Of a stretch of 39,215 bases of DNA, positions 34,993 through 39,215 are shown piece by piece. The notes under the pieces were generated by a model. The model ran no database searches, had not been told where the DNA came from, and was given only the letters and a program-made list of their open reading frames with translations. The position numbers and the translations under genes were made by a program. This stretch comes from Treponema sp. (GTDB taxonomy: Bacteria > Spirochaetota > Spirochaetia > Treponematales > Breznakiellaceae): positions 1 to 39,215 of the forward strand of contig JAITIX010000060.1 of the NCBI GenBank assembly GCA_031279205.1, given 5' to 3'. Within the stretch, counting starts at the first letter, position 1, and every line of letters starts with the position of its first letter.

Positions 34993-35240
34993 AAGGTACA
35001 CTCCGCGTGGTTGGCTATCTAGTGCGCTACATAGCCACAGACGAAGTCGCCTGCATGACCAGAACCACGGTGAAGCTCGACGGTGGCCTCATCCTGCCGG
35101 GAATGCCGGAACGCTTGGCAGGTTTAACGGCGCTTAAAACCAGCGGCGCCACCGTACCGCTCATGGCGCGACCATACTGCCCCCAAACCGCATTGACAAA
35201 GTTTACTGTGCGCCCTAATCGTCAGCAACTCCATGCCTAA
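34977..35240 (+). CDS. 87-codon ORF, inverted copy 2
   Basis: MIRFWKGTLRVVGYLVRY...VRPNRQQLHA, the inverted counterpart of 30119-30382. Differences are scattered substitutions without indels. It abuts array C, and right after its stop begins a transposase relic. Coding status unproven; no domain recognised. Confidence 0.4.
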   Translation: MIRFWKGTLRVVGYLVRYIATDEVACMTRTTVKLDGGLILPGMPERLAGLTALKTSGATVPLMARPYCPQTALTKFTVRPNRQQLHA

Positions 35241-35243
35241 AGA

Positions 35244-35470
35244 ATGGTTCCTCACCCGCCCCGACCCAGACGGGAAGCCTTTGGCGAGTTGCTCCAAGCC
35301 GACGCCAGTCCTTACGATTGGCTGGGAACTGGCGAGACGTATCATGGGAGAGCTTGAGGTCGATATGCATCCCACGCATAGTCCATAGGCAAAAGGGCGT
35401 ATCCAGCGACTTTGGGAGACCCTGCAAAGTCGTCTGCCGATAGAGAGTTCAAGCGGCATGGTATCACGAC
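35244..35470 (+). pseudogene. ISNCY-type transposase relic
   Basis: Two legible pieces of an integrase-core transposase: PRREAFGELLQADASPYDWLGTGE (35256-35330), which is the start of the DDE domain with the first Asp, and AKGRIQRLWETLQSRLPIE (about 35390-35450), the conserved region around the catalytic Glu. The middle is deleted and stops interrupt both. This shows that a mobile element once lay here, next to the inverted-repeat arm. Confidence 0.7.
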
Positions 35471-35500
35471 TATTGTGGCCGCTAATAAATTTCAGAAGTA

Positions 35501-35584
35501 ATAATATATTTATTGTCAGACGCGGCATCATTTGTAAATGGGGCTTCATTGGTTATTGATGGTGGTGTAACAATTAAAGAATAA
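35501..35584 (+). pseudogene. SDR oxidoreductase C-terminal relic
   Basis: In frame: YLLSDAASFVNGASLVIDGGVTIKE, stop at 35582. This is the end of a short-chain dehydrogenase (LxSDxAsFVnGxxLxVDGG). Nothing upstream continues it; the transposase relic abuts, so an insertion probably removed the rest. Confidence 0.7.
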
Positions 35585-35809
35585 AAAGAGTGTCATAAAT
35601 AGATTTTGGTACCACAATAACTGGTATTATAGCCGTCCGAGCAACGGCTCTGTCGTTCTGCGCCGCTGTTGTGTAGAGCATTGTTTTACCCGCGAAAGAC
35701 CTTGCCTATGCGGGTGCGCACATGAAGGACTTATAAACAATGATGGGATAGCAGTGTAAACTGAAGTTTTGCCTGAAATGGCGTAAACTGACAATGCGTT
35801 TAGCACAAC

Positions 35810-35862
35810 CCAAAGCCGGCTCGTTCCGGCAAGAATAACACCGGCTTTGGTTCCTTCTTTTC
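35810..35862 (+). terminator. Terminator-like hairpin
   Basis: ccaaagccgg / ccggctttgg, 10-bp perfect stem with a 21-nt loop, followed by ttccttcttttctt. No gene upstream is intact; it may belong to a lost one. Confidence 0.5.
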
Positions 35863-36286
35863 TTATTATATAAACCGCCCGTACAGGCAAGTCTCCAGTG
35901 TTAAAGCGAGAGCGGCTCTCCAAACAAAGTAAAATGATGCCTCAAAATTCTTTTGGCTTTTCATTCATGTGATTGTTTTATATTTCCAAGGCGGTGCGAG
36001 GAGGGAAACGCACAACAAGCGCATTAACTGACGTCGCAACAAGGCGCTCTGGCTCCGTACCCTTTCCACTCTTCAGCCATCTCTTCCTCCGGCGTTACTA
36101 TCCACTCTTCCACTTCCAGCGTTCAGTCCGCCTCTATACGCTCCGCCTGTTCAGTGCCTTCACTACCGGAACTACACCTTCATACCACCGCTGATGGCCT
36201 TTCCGCATCAAGGTGTTGAGAAAGAAATGTCGCCATATCCGTCTCGGATTCATGGTTCGCTTTCCACATTGACGCTGGTATATCCC

Positions 36287-36361
36287 ACACAGGTTTCGTC
36301 AATGAAACTCCGCATCGCTTCACGCCTGCTCCACGCGAAGCTTCGGCAACGAAACCTGTGT
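36287..36361. repeat. 13-bp inverted repeat beside the aldo/keto reductase
   Basis: acacaggtttcgt (36287-36299) and acgaaacctgtgt (36349-36361) are perfect inverted copies separated by 49 nt, 12 bp from the reductase stop. It could end reductase transcription or be the mark of a small inserted element. Confidence 0.55.
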
Positions 36362-36373
36362 ACCAATTCTTGT

Positions 36374-37225
36374 TTAGAAACTCGTCTTATCGGGGTCTTG
36401 AGAATAGCCCACGCACCCTTTGAGTCCCGCAATGAGTGTTACATCATCTTCGGAAAGCTCAAAATCAAACACTTCGGTGTTTTCTTTGATCCGCGCTGGG
36501 GTTACGGATTTCGGCAAGGGCAAAAATCCCATTTGCAGACTCCAGCGGATACAAATCCGGGCAATAGATACGCCGTATTTCCTTGAAAGTGTCTGCAACT
36601 CCGGCACTTCAAAGATTTTGCCAATCCCCAGCGGACTATAGGCCTCTAAAACCATGCCCTGATTCCTGCAATATGCCACAACCTCATCCTGCGTATCGCC
36701 CGGACAAAGCCTGATCTGGTTAACCATAGGCGCAACCGTAGCAGTCTTTAACAGCGCTTCAATATGGCGCTGACGAAAATTACTGACACCAATAGCCCGG
36801 ATACGCTTTGCTTGATAAAGCTCCTCAAAGGCTTTCCAAGTACCGGCATTAGCTTCCTGCCAGTAACTACGGAAAGGCAAAGGATTAGGCCAATGTATTA
36901 AAAACAGGTCAAGGTAATCCATGTCCAGCTTTGACATCGTCTCCTCAAACGCAGCAAGGGTTCTTTCATAGCCATGCTCCGTGTTGGTCAACTTGGATGT
37001 GATAAATAGCTCATCCCGCCTTACCCCGCTTTCCTTGACTGCCCTGCCAACACTTGCCTCGTTGCCATAGCCCTGCGCTGTGTCAATATGCCGATATCCT
37101 GCGGCAATGGCGGCCCTTACCGAAGCTACGGCAACGTCTCCGTCTGGCGTCTGCCACGTCCCAAAACCAATACACGGAATGTGTACCCCGTTAGAAAGCT
37201 GATAGGTATCCGACAGTGAATTCAT
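36374..37225 (-). CDS. Aldo/keto reductase
   Basis: 283-residue NADPH-dependent reductase of the AKR5-like bacterial group, acting on small aldehydes, ketones or sugars. Start at ATG 37225 with AAGGAG; the longer ORF start at 37261 lies inside the leader. Catalytic tetrad: Asp and Tyr in HIDTAQGYGNE, Lys in FITSKL, His in FLIHWPNP. Also IRAIGVSNF and LPLPKSVTPARIKEN for cofactor binding. The normally strict NQIEVHP strand is NQIRLCPGD, which may alter the active-site pocket. Single-gene unit with its own promoter. Confidence 0.92.
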   Translation of the reverse strand: MNSLSDTYQLSNGVHIPCIGFGTWQTPDGDVAVASVRAAIAAGYRHIDTAQGYGNEASVGRAVKESGVRRDELFITSKLTNTEHGYERTLAAFEETMSKLDMDYLDLFLIHWPNPLPFRSYWQEANAGTWKAFEELYQAKRIRAIGVSNFRQRHIEALLKTATVAPMVNQIRLCPGDTQDEVVAYCRNQGMVLEAYSPLGIGKIFEVPELQTLSRKYGVSIARICIRWSLQMGFLPLPKSVTPARIKENTEVFDFELSEDDVTLIAGLKGCVGYSQDPDKTSF

Positions 37226-37290
37226 ACTGTTTCTCCTTTTCATTGTATTATCTTTACCCAATATCTTAATGATGAAGAGTATAAAGATAA

Positions 37291-37319
37291 TATAAAGTTT
37301 AACGTAAAGATTAAGTCAA
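37291..37319 (-). promoter_or_regulatory. Promoter of the aldo/keto reductase
   Basis: On the minus strand TTGACT, 17 nt, TTTATA, 66 bp before the start codon. An overlapping TTTACG...TTATAC pair is also possible. Confidence 0.5.
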
Positions 37320-37377
37320 GAGAAATCGCTACATTTTCTAACAACGCTTAAGCGATAGGCACAGGTGTACAGGGCGT

Positions 37378-38844
37378 CTACAACGGAATATTCCCGTGTT
37401 TTTTCGGTATGCCGCCGCTGATCTTCTTGCCCCGCAACACCTCAAAACCGCGCGCAATCTTCAACCTGCTCTCTTCAGGCGCAATGACTTCCGTGATATA
37501 TCCCTTTTCAGCTGCGATTCGCGGCGTCATGTATTCTTCCTGATACTGCCGTAGCAAAGCCTTACGATACTCGCCGTCATGGGCAAGCAGTTCCTTTGAA
37601 TAAAGAATCTGTATCGCCCCTTCAGCCCCCATCACCGCAATCTCCGCCTTGGGCCAAGCAAACACAAAATCAGCGCCCAGGTGCTTTGAACACATAGCAA
37701 TGTACGCACCGCCATAAGCCTTCCGCGCAATCAGCGTAATCTTCGGCACAGTCGATTCCGCGTATGCGTAAATCAGCTTCGCACCATGACGGATAATTCC
37801 CTTTTTCTCCTCATCAGGACCAGGAACAAATCCGGGAATATCCACAATAGTCAGCAGCGGAATATTAAAAGCATCGCAGTAGCGGATAAAACGCGCCGCC
37901 TTATCACTGGCGTCAGAATCAGCGATACCCCCAAGAAATATCGGGTTATTGGCGATTATGCCCGTAAGCCAGCCCTTAATATACGCAAATCCAACAAGCA
38001 TATTTGGGGCAAATTCAGCCTGCACCTCGAAAAAAGAATCATCGTCAACCAGAACATTAATAACAGAGCGAATATCATACCCTTGATTGGAACGTTCAGG
38101 CATCAGCTTGTTGAGCGTCGTCAGTTTCACCTCGCTAAACTCAAACGCCTTTTGAGACGGCTCTTCCCCGTTCCAGCGCGGAATATAATCAAGCAGACGC
38201 TGTACCATCTCGTAGCATCGTTTCTCGCTGTCAAGCCGGAAATGCGCCACCCCGCTTTTCTGCGCGTGTATGAGACTGCCGCCCAGTTCCTCATCGCTTA
38301 TATCAATCGCCATCGCCGCCTTTACCACTCTTGAGCCGGTAATAAACATCAGCCCAATGCGGTCAATAACAAAAATAAAATCAGTTATTCCTGGCGAATA
38401 TACCGCGCCGCCAGCACACGGCCCCGCAATGATGGAAATCTGCGGAATATAGCCCGAAGCACGCACATTCTGCGTAAACACATCGCCATAACCAGCAAGC
38501 GCGCTCACCCCTTCCTGAATACGCGCCCCGCCCGAATCGTTAATCCCAATGATCGGACAATGAATATCAATCGCCTGATTATACAACTCGGCAATTTTCC
38601 TGCCGTGCATATTTCCAAGGGTTCCTCCTTGCACCGTAAAATCCTGCGCATATACCGCAACTGGTTTCCCGTGTACAGTTCCAAACCCTGTTATAACCCC
38701 GTCGTAAGGAATTTCTTTCGCACCAGCCGGCTTAACCCCTGAATAGACCTCCAAAAACGAGCCTTCGTCGAGGAGCAGGTTAATCCGCTCGATAGCGTGA
38801 AGTTTCCCCTTCCGGTGTTGTTTTTCCAAATCATAATTAGCCAT
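37378..38844 (-). CDS. Acyl-CoA carboxyltransferase / decarboxylase alpha-type subunit
   Basis: 488-residue biotin-dependent carboxyltransferase of the PccB/MmdA family; it moves CO2 between biotin and propionyl-CoA or acetyl-CoA. N-half: HRKGKLHAIERINLLLDEGSF, YAQDFTVQGGTLGNMHGRKI, INDSGGARIQEGV, IAGPCAGGAVYSP. C-half: GFAYIKGWLTGIIANNP, VDIPGFVPGPDEEKKGIIRHGAKLIYAYAE, KAYGGAYIAMCSK. Ends with GxxxKKHGNIPL, usual for the family. Its N-terminus is about 20 residues shorter than many relatives. No biotin carrier or membrane decarboxylase subunit is in the window, so carboxylase or sodium-pump decarboxylase cannot be told apart. Almost no leader between promoter and start. Confidence 0.92.
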   Translation of the reverse strand: MANYDLEKQHRKGKLHAIERINLLLDEGSFLEVYSGVKPAGAKEIPYDGVITGFGTVHGKPVAVYAQDFTVQGGTLGNMHGRKIAELYNQAIDIHCPIIGINDSGGARIQEGVSALAGYGDVFTQNVRASGYIPQISIIAGPCAGGAVYSPGITDFIFVIDRIGLMFITGSRVVKAAMAIDISDEELGGSLIHAQKSGVAHFRLDSEKRCYEMVQRLLDYIPRWNGEEPSQKAFEFSEVKLTTLNKLMPERSNQGYDIRSVINVLVDDDSFFEVQAEFAPNMLVGFAYIKGWLTGIIANNPIFLGGIADSDASDKAARFIRYCDAFNIPLLTIVDIPGFVPGPDEEKKGIIRHGAKLIYAYAESTVPKITLIARKAYGGAYIAMCSKHLGADFVFAWPKAEIAVMGAEGAIQILYSKELLAHDGEYRKALLRQYQEEYMTPRIAAEKGYITEVIAPEESRLKIARGFEVLRGKKISGGIPKKHGNIPL

Positions 38845-38850
38845 AGCCTG

Positions 38851-38879
38851 AATCTATACCGCGCCATCAGCCCTGTCAA
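38851..38879 (-). promoter_or_regulatory. Promoter of the carboxyltransferase gene
   Basis: On the minus strand TTGACA, 17 nt, TAGATT. The -10 box ends only 6 nt before the ATG, so transcription should begin at or near the start codon. Confidence 0.55.
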
Positions 38880-39065
38880 GCGAAAAGGCCGCGCACTAGA
38901 TTAAGCGGATGAAAAGGATATCACCAATTGAAACGAAGCCTTACGCTTCTTTATATTTTCTTGGTTTTTATTTTCACCCCAGATAGTTTTTATGTATATA
39001 TACTCTAATTACACTCATTACCCTATCAACAGACTTCCCAAAGATATTACTGGACACCCACGCGC

Positions 39066-39215
39066 TCACCCAGCCTGCTCATTGAAACCAACACCACGTT
39101 CCTCATTGAAACCAACACCACGTTCCTCGTTGAAACCGGACCCCAGTTCCTCATTGAAACCAACACCACGTTCCTCGTTGAAACCGGACCCCAGTTCCTC
39201 ATTGAAACCAACACC
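39066..39215 (-). CDS. Partial repetitive gene tail of 24-bp repeats
   Basis: A minus-strand frame enters from the right edge and reads eight-residue repeats GVGFNEER and GSGFNEEL before ending QAG and stop at 39066. At least 49 codons, N-terminus outside the window. Repeats as a protein tail are plausible (acidic, glycine-rich), but as with the other arrays the period is a multiple of 3, so an open frame alone proves little. Confidence 0.4.
   Translation of the reverse strand, partial: GVGFNEELGSGFNEERGVGFNEELGSGFNEERGVGFNEERGVGFNEQAG
39078..39215. repeat. 24-bp tandem repeat array, window right edge
   Basis: Two unit types: A, ctcattgaaaccaacacc + acgttc, and B, ctcgttgaaaccggaccc + cagttc. 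The order is A A B A B A, cut by the window end. The core ttgaaacc is constant. It probably extends to the right. Confidence 0.93.

Larger units (their letters stand above)
35585..36373. other. Gene-poor stretch
   Basis: About 790 bp without a convincing gene; the ORF-track entries here have no recognisable motif and no ribosome sites. It holds a terminator-like hairpin at 35810-35862 and an inverted repeat at 36287-36361. A minus frame near 36120-36240 reads a short basic stretch (MNPRRIWRHFFLNTLMRKG) that I cannot place. Confidence 0.5.

Noticed and set aside
34366-35137. ORFs through array C, including the 252-residue plus-strand ORF
   Set aside because: Product of the repeat period; only the minus frame that joins the ParB-like gene is worth noting.
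35627-35923. 98-codon minus-strand ORF
   Set aside because: No ribosome site, no domain, and it runs through a terminator-like hairpin.
36194-36586. 130-codon plus-strand ORF
   Set aside because: Its 3' half is the antisense of the aldo/keto reductase and its 5' half has no recognisable motif.

Overview
The window looks like a chromosomal segment of a fermentative, motile spirochaete, most likely a Treponema of the termite-gut or other gut type. This is inference from gene content: a spirochaete-like FlgM, an MCP remnant, clan AA aspartic protease and CopG-like antitoxin relics of the kind common in treponemes, ABC carbohydrate importers without their own ATPase, and an unusually high load of tandem repeats and decayed genes. 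No rRNA, tRNA or CRISPR array was seen.

Layout. (1) 1-0.9 kb: a 21-bp tandem array, then a conserved hypothetical protein. (2) 1.0-10.7 kb, plus strand: an arabinan module. It holds a lipoprotein GH43 endo-arabinanase, then a promoter-driven operon of solute-binding protein, GH93 exo-arabinanase with carbohydrate-binding domains, two permeases and a GH51 arabinofuranosidase, ending in a broken second GH51. (3) 10.7-16.5 kb: RNA ligase (Rnl5/DRB0094 type) with a possible AAA-ATPase relic behind it, an MCP relic, rsmI, flgM, a metal-site-less Fe-ADH-fold protein and a DUF1015 protein. (4) 16.6-18.9 kb: a lipoprotein GH30 with Ig-like and CBM32-like modules. (5) 19-20.8 kb: an aspartic protease pseudogene, an antitoxin-like gene cut by a 21-bp array, and a second copy of the hypothetical family seen at 0.2 kb. 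(6) 21-24.5 kb, minus strand: an LplABC-like oligosaccharide importer with a strong promoter and a LacI-type palindrome. (7) 24.6-30.1 kb, minus: prmC, prfA, a MATE transporter and fucI. (8) 30.1-35.2 kb: a segment bounded by inverted copies of an 87-codon ORF plus a 21-bp array, enclosing a small ORF, an M24 peptidase, a threonine aldolase, a GNAT relic and a frameshifted ParB-like gene. (9) 35.2-39.2 kb: transposase and SDR relics, an aldo/keto reductase, a carboxyltransferase subunit and a 24-bp tandem array running off the window.

How the genes fit together. Surface GH43 and GH30 enzymes would cut arabinan and arabinogalactan side chains. The ABC importers would take up the oligosaccharides, and GH93/GH51 would release arabinose. 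FucI would handle fucose or another aldose. The most unusual signal is the modular 21-bp repeat: a constant 9-nt core plus a 12-nt cassette drawn from a small set. It occurs at three loci in exact 21-bp phase, each time abutting or interrupting a gene. The two hypothetical paralogues also each sit just downstream of a 21-bp array.
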